NCBI RefSeq assembly: GCF_031583595.1
Contig: NZ_CP134145.1
Span: 3,348,001-3,412,000, forward strand
Source: Thalassotalea psychrophila
GTDB taxonomy: Bacteria > Pseudomonadota > Gammaproteobacteria > Enterobacterales > Alteromonadaceae
Direction: 5' to 3'
DNA: 64,000 nucleotides
Position numbers and translations under genes: made by a program. The first letter of the stretch is position 1. The number at the start of each line of letters is the position of its first letter. This document shows, in pieces, positions 1 through 9,077 of this stretch. The notes beneath the pieces were generated by a model. It made no database searches. It was not told the DNA's origin and was given only the letters and a program-made list of their open reading frames with translations.

Positions 1-329
1 TGTTTCCGTATGTTTGAATCAGTTTCAATGTCACCTATCCATGTTGAAAACCGTATAGGCGTTCCAATTTGCTTATGGTCGTGATCAAAACGCCCAATTA
101 AATTAACAGAGTTAGCAATTAACACTGAGTTGCCTATCTTGGTATTTGTTTCAATATTGACCCATTTTCCTAAGTAAACGTTATTACCAATTTTAATAAA
201 ATCTGGAGCCCATAATTCACCACCTTTACCGATATGTAAATTTCTTCCATAAGTTAAAAACGATTTTTTTCTTAACAACTTGGATTGTGTTCTTAGTTTT
301 TTTAAATAAGCGATAATTGTTTTTTTCAT
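1..329 (-). CDS. Partial hexapeptide-repeat acyltransferase (WbbJ/LbH type)
   Basis: The reading frame starts with ATG at 327-329 and runs off the left edge of the window, so about 109 N-terminal residues are visible. They begin MKKTIIAYLKK and then show hexapeptide-like steps (IKIGNNVYLGKWVNIET, TKIGNSVLIANSV) followed by a histidine-containing stretch (GRFDHDH) as in left-handed beta-helix O-acetyltransferases. The likely role is transfer of an acetyl group to a sugar of the polysaccharide, in the cytoplasm. It lies 7 bp downstream of the preceding glycosyltransferase gene, so it is probably the next gene of the same operon. The acceptor cannot be deduced, and the missing C-terminus prevents a finer family call. 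Confidence 0.75.
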   Translation of the reverse strand, partial: MKKTIIAYLKKLRTQSKLLRKKSFLTYGRNLHIGKGGELWAPDFIKIGNNVYLGKWVNIETNTKIGNSVLIANSVNLIGRFDHDHKQIGTPIRFSTWIGDIETDSNIRK

Positions 330-336
330 TACTAAA

Positions 337-1467
337 TTAATCCGATAAACACTTAACTATGCCATCAACAAAATTATTCGCCATAGATTCAACAGTGTAT
401 TTTTCACTATCATTTAAGGCCTGGTCACACATTGCTTTATATCTATCACTTTCATTTAAAAGTTCAATTATTCCAATGGCGTAGTCTTTGGCATTTCCAG
501 GCAAGACTAGCCCGTTTATGTCATTTTCTAAATAATCATACTCTGGACTATGTAATGCATCTTCTGTAGTTATCATAGGAATGCCCACCGCAAAAGAATC
601 TAATATATGCAACCCTACTAATCCAGGATTTAAAAAAATATGTGACAAACGATAAAACAAGGCTTTATCTTGCCCTTTTTTTACCCCCACAAGTGAAAGC
701 CAATCTCTTGTCTGTGAAGCATTTTTCAAGATATGTGCATCAGGCCCATCACCAATTATAACTAAATGAAATTTTTTATTCTTAGTTTTAATGTAATCAG
801 CAGCTTCTAACATTAGGTTTAGACGCTTTTCTTTATAAAGTGATCCACAATAAATCCCCACTACAGAGTTTTCTTCAATTCCTAAATCACTTCTAACTCG
901 TTCAAGATCTTCATTGCTAATGTTAGCTAATTGATCTTTGAAGCCATCAATATCAATAGCATTGTTTAGGCAAGTTATATTACGTTCAGGAAAAGATTTA
1001 TTTACTAAGTAATCAACTGTAGACTTTGTGTAGCCAAACCACCAATCAACACTGGTTAACCACTTTAATTTCCAAAGCTCTTTTATACCTTCAGGTTTGG
1101 TACTTTGTAAATTCTTGCCATGTCCCCAAAACGCAATTTTTTTCTTCAATAACTTTCTTTTTATAATTTGTGGATAATTGGAAATAATTCGATTTTCTTG
1201 CATTAATACAAGAAGTTCACATTCATTGACCACATTTGGAAGTTTTTGCCAGATTAAATCTACACCTGATACGGTACAAAAATAATTCTTAATTTTATTG
1301 GCCCAAGTCAAGTGTCCTTCATCTTTTCGCTGTGATTCTTTTGCCGATGCACCACCGTGCACTAAATGTAACTCCACATTTTTATGCTTAAGCTTCTTTT
1401 TCATTAAATTAAATAAATCAACACGATAATGAAGTAATCGATGCTGAACAATGACAACTTTTTTCAT
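337..1467 (-). CDS. Family 4-like glycosyltransferase
   Basis: A 376-residue protein with the two-domain GT-B layout. The N-terminal half opens with a Rossmann-like strand (KKVVIVQHRLLHYRVDLF) and contains WGHGKNLQ. The C-terminal half starts near residue 200 with VVGIYCGSLYKEKRLN, typical of the nucleotide-sugar domain of GT4 enzymes, and has LVIIGDGPD and a donor-site region with an FAVGIPMITT segment in place of the usual EAMACGxPV. It should add a sugar to a lipid-linked intermediate at the cytoplasmic face of the inner membrane. It overlaps the upstream gene by 4 bp (ATGA), which indicates translational coupling inside the operon. Donor and acceptor are unknown. Confidence 0.8.
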   Translation of the reverse strand: MKKVVIVQHRLLHYRVDLFNLMKKKLKHKNVELHLVHGGASAKESQRKDEGHLTWANKIKNYFCTVSGVDLIWQKLPNVVNECELLVLMQENRIISNYPQIIKRKLLKKKIAFWGHGKNLQSTKPEGIKELWKLKWLTSVDWWFGYTKSTVDYLVNKSFPERNITCLNNAIDIDGFKDQLANISNEDLERVRSDLGIEENSVVGIYCGSLYKEKRLNLMLEAADYIKTKNKKFHLVIIGDGPDAHILKNASQTRDWLSLVGVKKGQDKALFYRLSHIFLNPGLVGLHILDSFAVGIPMITTEDALHSPEYDYLENDINGLVLPGNAKDYAIGIIELLNESDRYKAMCDQALNDSEKYTVESMANNFVDGIVKCLSD

Positions 1468-2297
1468 TTATTTTTTCTTGTAATTAGGTATTTAAATCGG
1501 GAAAACGTTTTGCTCAATTGAATTTTAAGCCAAGTTAACAAATCAATGCATGTACAATACTTTAGTGAAAACAACGTCATATTGTGGTTTTTATTACTCA
1601 ATTTTTTAAAGTCAACAAAGTCTAATCCTAAAATTTTCTTTAAGGCAAAAGGATAAAATGGGACACCATGAATTGAGGAATTTATTTCTATAATTGTTAT
1701 TAGTTTATTTTTAATTGCAAATAAATTTTGTTCTTTATCATATTCAGAAAAACGAGGATAAAAATATACTATATTTTTATTGGTTAAATTAGCTAACTGT
1801 AAATATTCAAGTCTTGGAGAATGATGAAGAATTTCATTAGCTTGGGATCGTTTTTTTTCTTCTGTTAGATCAAACTGGCCTGATAAAGAAATAATTAAGT
1901 CAACGGTGCATATATCACCAAGTAGCACCGCTGCATAGCCACCAGCACTTGAACCGATGAATGTTGTGTTAAATCCTTCAATTTCTTTATCTAAAAAGCA
2001 TTTCAATTTATCTATACTGTCAATTTCCTCATTAATACCTTCGACATACCATTGCTTGTATACATCTCTAATAAATATGACTTTTTCATAGTTCTTTGGG
2101 TAGAGTTTCTGCCACTCGTAACGGTCAGTATCTATAGTTTTATTTAGTTCTTCTTCTGTATTTGGGAAATACAGGCCATTGCCACTAAAAAAAACGATAC
2201 ACTTACCATTTTTGATACTGGAGTTTATAATTTTATAATTATCTAAACTTCTGGCTTTGTTTAAATTGGAAAGAGTAAATTGATATTTTGAATTCAT
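1464..2297 (-). CDS. Alpha/beta-hydrolase-like protein of polysaccharide cluster
   Basis: A 277-residue protein. A nucleophile-elbow motif, FIGSSAGGYAA, is centred on Ser117 (G115-x-S117-x-G119), and a late histidine (His210, in SSIHGVPFYP) sits where a catalytic His would be expected, so a serine hydrolase or esterase fold is likely. No signal peptide is visible, so action is probably cytoplasmic. Small hydrolases of this type occur in O-antigen and capsule clusters; deacylation or an acyl-transfer role on the glycan is only an inference. It is coupled to the following glycosyltransferase through a 4-bp overlap. The specific family was not recognised. Confidence 0.55.
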   Translation of the reverse strand: MNSKYQFTLSNLNKARSLDNYKIINSSIKNGKCIVFFSGNGLYFPNTEEELNKTIDTDRYEWQKLYPKNYEKVIFIRDVYKQWYVEGINEEIDSIDKLKCFLDKEIEGFNTTFIGSSAGGYAAVLLGDICTVDLIISLSGQFDLTEEKKRSQANEILHHSPRLEYLQLANLTNKNIVYFYPRFSEYDKEQNLFAIKNKLITIIEINSSIHGVPFYPFALKKILGLDFVDFKKLSNKNHNMTLFSLKYCTCIDLLTWLKIQLSKTFSRFKYLITRKNK

Positions 2298-2358
2298 GAT
2301 ATTTAAAGGTTTGTTTTTAAATGGAAATAATTAGAAGAAAAATGAGATTTAACAAAGG

Positions 2359-3276
2359 TTACCAATAGCAACTGTTTTCAACATTTTTTGCTGCTTTAGG
2401 TTTCTCATTTTCTGTAGGTCTAACCCAGTTCTCATTTATTATATCTTTAAAGTCTTCTTTGACTTCCCACCGTCTACCGTAAACTCCAAATAATAGTTGG
2501 GTAGCGCCACCTAGGTGAATAGCTGATCTACCACTTTTTTTAATAAATGATGCTAACGGTAAACCATATGCACCGGCTCCGATTATAGCTATATCGAAAT
2601 CAAGCTTAGATATGTCATTTTGCATACCTTCTAAAGCTTCAAACCATGAGCTATATGTATCACTATCACCGCCTAAAGATTGAACAGCTTGATAAGTTGA
2701 TAACTCAAACTCTGGTAATACACTTTCATCTTTAAATAACAGTTTCCTGTTTTTATATTGCCCTTCAATGCTATTATTAAAAGGATGAACAACTAAAACC
2801 TTCTTATCCTTTAAAGCAGAAGTCCAAGGGTTAGAATAAAAATATGGTTCCAAACTTCTTAGTTTTGTTATAAAAGCATTTTCACAGTATTCATTCGCGA
2901 TAACGTCTTCAAAAGGGTTCATCCATATACCTAGAACATCAATATTAGAAATATGCTTGAAATACATTTCACTGAACAGGTTTAAATTATCAGTAGTAAC
3001 CGGAAAAAATCCGGATAGGCTTTGTATCGTCTCTCGTTGTTTTTCATTATAATCAACATTATTCTTGAACGATCTCAAAACAGATAATTCAGTACTTCCT
3101 AACCGAGAAACCATGAACGGGTTATTACTATTAATAAGGTCTTTTATATATTCATTGGCATTATATTCATTTAAGAATTCACCAGAGTAATCTTTTAAAC
3201 ATGTACTATATAAAAAATGTCTTAGCCAATTATAGGCTTTAGTATTTTTAATAATTTCAGTAATTTTTTGTTTCAT
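2359..3276 (-). CDS. Putative GT-D-fold glycosyltransferase
   Basis: A 305-residue soluble protein with segments FMVSRLGSTEL near residue 55, VLVVHPFNNSI in the middle and IHLGGATQLLFGVYGRRW near residue 255. The arrangement (an arginine-glycine motif early, a central Rossmann-like strand, then a glycine-rich IIGAGAYGLPLA and HLGG) recalls proteins annotated as GT-D fold (DUF1792-related) glycosyltransferases. The assignment rests on motif resemblance only. It sits between a GT2 gene and the hydrolase gene, about 60 bp from the latter, which fits a glycan-building role. An alternative is an unrelated sugar-modifying enzyme. Confidence 0.5.
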   Translation of the reverse strand: MKQKITEIIKNTKAYNWLRHFLYSTCLKDYSGEFLNEYNANEYIKDLINSNNPFMVSRLGSTELSVLRSFKNNVDYNEKQRETIQSLSGFFPVTTDNLNLFSEMYFKHISNIDVLGIWMNPFEDVIANEYCENAFITKLRSLEPYFYSNPWTSALKDKKVLVVHPFNNSIEGQYKNRKLLFKDESVLPEFELSTYQAVQSLGGDSDTYSSWFEALEGMQNDISKLDFDIAIIGAGAYGLPLASFIKKSGRSAIHLGGATQLLFGVYGRRWEVKEDFKDIINENWVRPTENEKPKAAKNVENSCYW

Positions 3277-3298
3277 TTTTATAAACTATATATTTCTT

Positions 3299-4153
3299 TT
3301 ACTTACCACGAAGCCATTGTAACAAATAGCCACCTACCCTACGTACCATGCCTTTGAACCAATATTGAAATAGATGTCTTTTGGGTGCATTTTTAAATAC
3401 AAAAATGGTAAACCACCTCAAATTTGCCCCACCTTTCATTCCAAATAAATGTTCGTAATAATTTTTCCAGGACTTTTCATTTAACAACTTCATCCCGCCA
3501 CTTTCTTCATGAAATATTTTAATTTTCGCATCATAATTGCAATAAGTTTTGTAACCAAAATTTGTAGCTCTTATTGAAAAGTCTAGGTCTGCCATAGTTT
3601 GAGGAAAATTCCTTGAATCATAAAAGCCAATATCCTCAAAAACGCTAGTAGGGATCAAGAACCCACGTCCTGGGAATATATTTATCTCATGAATTCCATT
3701 TCTAAATTCTTTATCAACCTTGTCTAACGCAAACTCAGATATCTCATTATTCCAATTTAGAATTTCTCCAGCAAACAGAGCGTTGCCGGTTGCATTATCA
3801 ACTGCTAATGCACCTAATAATGCACTTGGTTTTCTCTCAAGCCAATAATTCATTTTTTCTATAAAGTCAGGAAATGGTAAAGTATCATCATTTAATGTCA
3901 TAACATATTTAGCACCCAAGGAGATCGCGCGCTTAATACCTATGTTGGTTGCCTCAGCCCACCATAAGTCACCTTTTTCTTTTAATAAGAGAACTTCAGG
4001 AAACTCTTCCTCAATCATTTCTGAAGTTCCATCAGATGAACCATCATCAACAATGATAATTTTAAAGTTTTTTGATGTTTGCCTAGATAAAGCGCTTAAA
4101 TAGTTTTTAGTGAAATCTTTTCTATTAAAAACCGGCGTTATGATATATATCAT
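3299..4153 (-). CDS. Family 2 glycosyltransferase (rhamnosyltransferase-like)
   Basis: The GT-A fold begins immediately with MIYIITPVFNRKDF and contains the nucleotide-binding IIVDDGSSDGT, the metal-binding LNDDT and a late MADLDFSIRA. I place the start at the ATG at 4151-4153, preceded by GAGCAAG. A TTG eight codons upstream would give a longer form but the family normally starts at this strand. The enzyme should transfer a sugar, possibly a deoxyhexose, to the growing repeat unit on undecaprenyl diphosphate. The C-terminus is basic and partly hydrophobic (YWFKGMVRRVGGYLL), consistent with membrane association. Confidence 0.82.
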   Translation of the reverse strand: MIYIITPVFNRKDFTKNYLSALSRQTSKNFKIIIVDDGSSDGTSEMIEEEFPEVLLLKEKGDLWWAEATNIGIKRAISLGAKYVMTLNDDTLPFPDFIEKMNYWLERKPSALLGALAVDNATGNALFAGEILNWNNEISEFALDKVDKEFRNGIHEINIFPGRGFLIPTSVFEDIGFYDSRNFPQTMADLDFSIRATNFGYKTYCNYDAKIKIFHEESGGMKLLNEKSWKNYYEHLFGMKGGANLRWFTIFVFKNAPKRHLFQYWFKGMVRRVGGYLLQWLRGK

Positions 4154-4203
4154 TTGAATGACTTGCTCTATGTTCAAAAAAACAGGAAAAGTGGAAAGAT
4201 TTG

Positions 4204-5463
4204 TTATGAATATCTAATTTTAAAGCGGAATAAATCTATTACCCAAACCTTAAATTCATAATCAGTCATTTTCCTAAAAGAAGTTGAATAACACATTCCA
4301 ATAAGAACCCACAAAAAAACATGATTTAACGAGAAGTTATTAACATCTTCTACCCATGCATAAGCCCAACGAAAAGCTAAAAACAATCCTAAAATTTTGC
4401 TAAAAACATTATCGGAGTTGTTTATAGCTAAAAATGAAGCCTTATAATAAACCAAAAATAATAATACGCAGCCGATTAAACCTGTCCAAGTAAAAACATT
4501 AAGAATAGCAACTTCATTACCCAGCCTCTCGTTACGTCCAGTCATGTCCTGCTCGCCGAAGTGTTCACTTATATTACCACGTGCAGGGCTTCTACCAAAA
4601 TACCAAGAATCATTTAAACTAGCTGTAGATAGCACATCAAGATAAAGGAAAGTTCTAGTATCAGCTGTCAAATTGTCTTCAGTTTTATCCCCCTTCATAT
4701 CAAACCTCGTTTGTGTATAATTGCCTTCTATATATGTACTGATTTTAAAAACATTAAAAGTCCCAAATGAAGCTAAAGAAAAGAGAATGATCGGACATGC
4801 AAATAATGCAATTCGAATGGAATTTAATAAGCTTAAAGAGAAATATGTTCTAAAGTAATAGAACATGCCTAATATGAGGGGAACTACAAATTTTATAACA
4901 TTACTTCGTGCACCAAAATCAGAAAAAATCACAAAAAGTGAAATAACAATTAGAAATAATTTACACTTGTTATTTAATGGACCTATAAATAATAAAATTA
5001 AAGAAAATGGTACCAAATAAAAACCATACGCATCTGTAGGCATTATAGGTAAGATCAAAATAAATGTTAGAGTCGTATATATTATAAGAAACTTTATAAT
5101 CTTTTTTACAAGTATTGAGTTTACTGAGCAATAAGCGACTAAAGGAACGCATAGCGCTAAAGCATTTGTGATTAAGCCTTTATAATCCCAATAATTTTCA
5201 GCAATAAATGCTCCTCTAACAATACATATGACATTCCAACTCAGATATAGGCTTACCCAAAATAACATTTGTAATTGTCTTTTATGTGAGTAGCTATTTA
5301 TTGAAAAAATAACTGTAACTAAAAATAAACTCTTTATAATCCAACCAATAGTAGTATTGTTTATTAATGCAATCCCAGAGTACGCATGAATTAAGGGAGC
5401 TACAGAAAGTATTGCTATAAGTAAAATAAAAATAGAAATAAGACGATGTTTTTGAATAATCAT
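4204..5463 (-). CDS. Wzy-like polysaccharide polymerase, integral membrane
   Basis: A protein of about 419 residues that is almost entirely hydrophobic, with roughly ten to twelve membrane segments. A hydrophilic loop around residues 230-310 (KGDKTEDNLTADTRTFLYLD and SPARGN) is like the large periplasmic loop of Wzy polymerases. The start at 5461-5463 is chosen because the longer frame begins inside the neighbouring glycosyltransferase gene; this start leaves a 7-bp gap. As the only polytopic non-flippase protein of the block it is the best candidate for joining repeat units at the periplasmic face. Wzy sequences are poorly conserved, so the call rests on topology and context. Confidence 0.68.
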   Translation of the reverse strand: MIIQKHRLISIFILLIAILSVAPLIHAYSGIALINNTTIGWIIKSLFLVTVIFSINSYSHKRQLQMLFWVSLYLSWNVICIVRGAFIAENYWDYKGLITNALALCVPLVAYCSVNSILVKKIIKFLIIYTTLTFILILPIMPTDAYGFYLVPFSLILLFIGPLNNKCKLFLIVISLFVIFSDFGARSNVIKFVVPLILGMFYYFRTYFSLSLLNSIRIALFACPIILFSLASFGTFNVFKISTYIEGNYTQTRFDMKGDKTEDNLTADTRTFLYLDVLSTASLNDSWYFGRSPARGNISEHFGEQDMTGRNERLGNEVAILNVFTWTGLIGCVLLFLVYYKASFLAINNSDNVFSKILGLFLAFRWAYAWVEDVNNFSLNHVFLWVLIGMCYSTSFRKMTDYEFKVWVIDLFRFKIRYS

Positions 5464-5470
5464 CGGGTTA

Positions 5471-6616
5471 TTACTTATCAGACAATTTATACAAATCAAG
5501 AATACTTTCAACACCATGCTCAAGGCTATATTCTTTATTCGCTTTAGTTATTGCTTTAATTTTCATTTCTTCACGCAAAGTAGGACTTTTATATAATTTG
5601 ATAATCGAATTAATTAACCCTTCTATATTTGGATTAATCAAAAGGCCTAAATCATCATCTTCAATCAGATCTCTGAGACCTACAACGTTGTATAAAATAG
5701 AGGGAAGTCCGCAAGCCATGGCTTCTAAGGCTGAATTCCCCAAACCTTCAAAGTCCGATGGCATTAGATAAAGATCAGAAGCAACTAGATACTTCCTTAC
5801 AGAGGTAGTATTGCCAACAAAGCGTACTTTACTTTCTAACCCACATTTAAAAGTTAATTCCTTTTCCTTACATTCCGTTTCACCTCTGCCAAGATGTAAA
5901 TAGAATATATCAATTGAATTAGGAAGGTTAGCTAATGCTTTTATAATATGATGATGGTTTTTCATATCACAACACCCCCCAACAGATACTACAACAAAGC
6001 AATCTATTGGTATGTTTAGTTCAGCTCTTATTTTATTTTTTTCAGAATTATCTGTTAATGGATAAAATTTACTTTCATCAAACCAGTTGTTTACCTTTAC
6101 AGTTGAATTTTTATAATAATCTCTTTCATTTTCAAATACACTTTGTCCGATACTTTGAAAAGTTAAGCCAAATAATTTTCTAGCAGAGTACCTTTCCAAT
6201 ACTGCTTTTAGCCAAGTTACCTTTCTATTTTTAAATACACTGTGGACTGTTCGAATAACTCTATAACCTGCCAGAAAGCCACATAAAGAAAAAAACCAAA
6301 AATGTTTTGATTTATGGATGTGTAATACACTGGCATTTTCTTTTTTTAAGTATTTATAAAAATTATAAAAATAAAGTACAAACTGCAAAACATTGTTTAG
6401 TTTCAAGCATTTTAATGGAAAATGTTTAATCGAATAATTATTTTTTTTGAGATTTGGTGCGAATTCTCCAACATCTTTAGCTGTACTTATAGCTACTAAT
6501 TTATACCCTTTATTTTCAAAAAAACGTCCAGCTTGTGCATACATCATTTCAGCACCTGAAAACTTTAATTCATTAAAGATATGTATTATTTTTTTACTTC
6601 TTAATTCTTCCATCAT
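5471..6616 (-). CDS. Family 4 glycosyltransferase
   Basis: A 381-residue GT-B glycosyltransferase. The N-terminal domain contains FSGAEMMYAQAGRFF and VLHIHKSKHFW. The donor domain includes VVVSVGGCCDMKNHHHIIKAL near residue 210 and the signature DLYLMPSDFEGLGNSALEAMACGLPSI, with the conserved EAMACG near residue 298. The first two codons are both ATG. The start overlaps the stop of the upstream gene (ATGA), so the pair is translationally coupled. It acts at the cytoplasmic membrane on the lipid-linked repeat unit; the sugar is unknown. Confidence 0.85.
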   Translation of the reverse strand: MMEELRSKKIIHIFNELKFSGAEMMYAQAGRFFENKGYKLVAISTAKDVGEFAPNLKKNNYSIKHFPLKCLKLNNVLQFVLYFYNFYKYLKKENASVLHIHKSKHFWFFSLCGFLAGYRVIRTVHSVFKNRKVTWLKAVLERYSARKLFGLTFQSIGQSVFENERDYYKNSTVKVNNWFDESKFYPLTDNSEKNKIRAELNIPIDCFVVVSVGGCCDMKNHHHIIKALANLPNSIDIFYLHLGRGETECKEKELTFKCGLESKVRFVGNTTSVRKYLVASDLYLMPSDFEGLGNSALEAMACGLPSILYNVVGLRDLIEDDDLGLLINPNIEGLINSIIKLYKSPTLREEMKIKAITKANKEYSLEHGVESILDLYKLSDK

Positions 6617-7833
6617 TTAGCTTTAAATTGACTTTTGTTTAGATTGTAATAAATATTCTCATAAGACGTTGTAACCATTTCAGTTGAAAACCTTTGATGT
6701 ACATTTTTAAGACCTGAACGCCTTAACTTATCCCATAATTCGGGATTATTTATTAACTCATATAGAGTGTTTGTAATATGTTCATGTTTAGCTACATCTA
6801 TTACTAATCCTGCTTTTTGAACAACCCAAGGCACGGCTCCGCTTTTTTCCCCTGCAACTACCGGAACTCCTAAAGCCATAGCTTCTAATAAAACCATACC
6901 AAACGACTCCTCCAAGGATGGATGCAGAAAGACGTCAGCAATAGCCATTTCATTTAAGACATCGTTATAAGGCAACTTACCCTTGAAATGAATACCATAG
7001 CCTATTCCTTTGTCAATGACCCAATCATTAGCTACTCCTCCTTTTTCAAAACAATCACCATAAACCTTTAAAATTGCATCGGGTATTAATTTTTTTAATT
7101 CTGAAAACGCCAACAAACCTGCTTTGCAGTTTTTTAACGCATTCCATCCATTCGATACCATTATAATTATTGGTGCATTAGAATTTATAGTCTTTGCATC
7201 ATCTACATTTGTATTCATTAACTGTTCAGATAGTGGGTTAGGTATAACGTCTACATGTCTTTTCGTAAATAAATGAATTTTCTTTACCATATAAGGGGAA
7301 ACAGTAGTTAATTTTTTCGCCTTTTTCATTGCAACAAACGCTATGAAAAATCGTCCTAATCGATAAATATTAGGCATAAACTTCAATACATCCAAGGGAG
7401 AATCGTGACAGGTTATGATATGAGGTTTACCTGAACTGATTGCTGCTAGAGCAAACTCATATGCCCAATGAGCATGAACTATGTCTGGATTACTCTTATT
7501 TATAGCCTTTAAAAGGCTTTTTCGTTCCCAATAGAAAAAATCGACTATTCTACCTAGGTACTTCCCATTCATTCTAATTGAATGCTTTCGTTGTGGACTG
7601 TAATAAATAGAAAAATTATTTCCCTCGGCAAGAAAAGGCTGCTTACTATTTATTTCTAAATCATTTGATGTTGTAAATACCGAAACCTTATGTCCTCTTT
7701 TCAACAACTCAGTAATTACTGGTGCTAGAAGCGAACTACCAAAACCAATTGGTAACGGAACATCTGGTTCATGCAACAAATGTTTTATACTTTCTGTTGA
7801 AACCGGTGCTGCTATCCCTATGTGTATAGCCAT
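6613..7833 (-). CDS. Family 4 glycosyltransferase
   Basis: A 406-residue GT4 enzyme. The N-terminal domain shows LLAPVITELLKRGHKVSVFT, then DIVHAHWAYEFALAA and HIITCHDSPLD. The donor domain holds ADVFLHPSLEESFGMVLLEAMALGVPVVAGEKSGAVPWVV, the usual E-x7-E site with a glycine-rich tail. These are the hallmarks of a retaining nucleotide-sugar transferase. It lies between the fucosyltransferase-like gene and another GT4 gene and shares a 4-bp overlap with the latter. A SusB-like or colanic-acid-type donor specificity cannot be read from sequence. Confidence 0.86.
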   Translation of the reverse strand: MAIHIGIAAPVSTESIKHLLHEPDVPLPIGFGSSLLAPVITELLKRGHKVSVFTTSNDLEINSKQPFLAEGNNFSIYYSPQRKHSIRMNGKYLGRIVDFFYWERKSLLKAINKSNPDIVHAHWAYEFALAAISSGKPHIITCHDSPLDVLKFMPNIYRLGRFFIAFVAMKKAKKLTTVSPYMVKKIHLFTKRHVDVIPNPLSEQLMNTNVDDAKTINSNAPIIIMVSNGWNALKNCKAGLLAFSELKKLIPDAILKVYGDCFEKGGVANDWVIDKGIGYGIHFKGKLPYNDVLNEMAIADVFLHPSLEESFGMVLLEAMALGVPVVAGEKSGAVPWVVQKAGLVIDVAKHEHITNTLYELINNPELWDKLRRSGLKNVHQRFSTEMVTTSYENIYYNLNKSQFKAK

Positions 7834-7882
7834 AAAATACTTCTATTATATTCAAAAAAGGTTAACAAATTGCTATTAGACC

Positions 7883-8947
7883 TTATTTAATGTGAACTAC
7901 TCCGTAGTTCACTAGGTCCTGACGCATACATTTTTTCATCTTCGATTTTAATAGTTGCTCACCTAAATTAATTGGTAAAATACCATTGAGGGGTACAGGA
8001 GCGCCCTTACTATATGCTTCGTTAGATAGCTTACTGCTTTTAACATTTCGATTAGTAAAGCTATTTTCTTTTTTCTGCCCCTTTTCATGCCCCCAAATAG
8101 AATAATATCCATTTATTTTTTGTAGATTAGGTTCAAACCATAGATAAGGAGATTCAGATAAAAATGCAGCCCAAGCACTATAGGATGATACAGAACATAC
8201 TATTAAATCTGAATTTGCTAAAGCTAGCATATCAGAGACATCTGAATCGGGAATATCTATTGTAGTCACTGCGTTACAAACATCTAGCAAAGGTTTTAAT
8301 TGATCTAAGTTCCCATCAGTAACAATGAGAAACTGAACTTTATCATTTAATTGAGCTTGTAGTGACTTAGCTATATTTATATACCATTGAAGGGGTAAAG
8401 ATTTATTAAATTTACCTTTGTAGTCTTCTATATTAGATGAGGAAGTGAAATCCCCTAACCTAATATGCATCCCAACAGTGATATAATCAGGATTAAGTCG
8501 AGAGTTGATCTTTAAAAGATTTTTAAAAGCGAACTTACTTAGATATAACGTTGACTTTATATGTTCTCTGGCTTCAATTAAGTGCCTATACCCCCCCCAC
8601 ATGCCTTGTGTGGTAATAACCCATGCCTCTCTTTCATCAAGCCTATGTTTAGCGGAAAAAATCTTAATAGACTCAGTCAAGTTCCCCTCGCTTTCATAAA
8701 AATCGGCTTCAGTGAAATCAATTCTAGGTAATAATGCTTCGATAGCCCTATGTGCTAACCAATCATAACGCGGCGTTCCAAAATGCCGCCAATATTTCCT
8801 ATGGTTGAATCCAAAAGCGGGAGGTAAAACTTTAACTCCCAAAGTTGCCCCTGCTACGACACTTCGTGCCCAAGGGATTAATTCATTTCCTAAACCTGCC
8901 CCTCGCCCTGAGACGTGCGGCATACATAACTTTAAAGTTGAACTCAT
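7883..8947 (-). CDS. Fucosyltransferase-like (GT11-type) glycosyltransferase
   Basis: A 354-residue protein beginning LCMPHVSGRGAGLGNELIPWA, a pattern found at the start of alpha-1,2-fucosyltransferase-like proteins (glycine-rich, GLGN). The central motif VGMHIRLGDF near residue 180 matches the HxRxGD nucleotide-binding motif of family 11 and O-fucosyltransferase-like enzymes. Later come FLIVTDG and LALANSDLIVCSVSSYSAWAAFLS, the conserved second and third motifs. It probably transfers a deoxyhexose such as fucose from GDP-sugar, but GDP-fucose synthesis genes are not in this window. The acceptor is unknown. Confidence 0.62.
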   Translation of the reverse strand: MSSTLKLCMPHVSGRGAGLGNELIPWARSVVAGATLGVKVLPPAFGFNHRKYWRHFGTPRYDWLAHRAIEALLPRIDFTEADFYESEGNLTESIKIFSAKHRLDEREAWVITTQGMWGGYRHLIEAREHIKSTLYLSKFAFKNLLKINSRLNPDYITVGMHIRLGDFTSSSNIEDYKGKFNKSLPLQWYINIAKSLQAQLNDKVQFLIVTDGNLDQLKPLLDVCNAVTTIDIPDSDVSDMLALANSDLIVCSVSSYSAWAAFLSESPYLWFEPNLQKINGYYSIWGHEKGQKKENSFTNRNVKSSKLSNEAYSKGAPVPLNGILPINLGEQLLKSKMKKCMRQDLVNYGVVHIK

Positions 8948-9077
8948 CTATAATATACCCATTTAAAATAACAAAACCCTAACGACTGACTAAATGTAAA
9001 GCTATAAAAATAATATCGAATAAATATAAAGTGAGACTCATTGCAAAGATACTTTTAAGTTAGCATTCATTTGAAAA

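Noticed and set aside
4970..5152. Short minus-strand frame inside the Wzy-like gene
   Set aside because: Shadow frame without a ribosome site, wholly inside a well-supported membrane protein gene.
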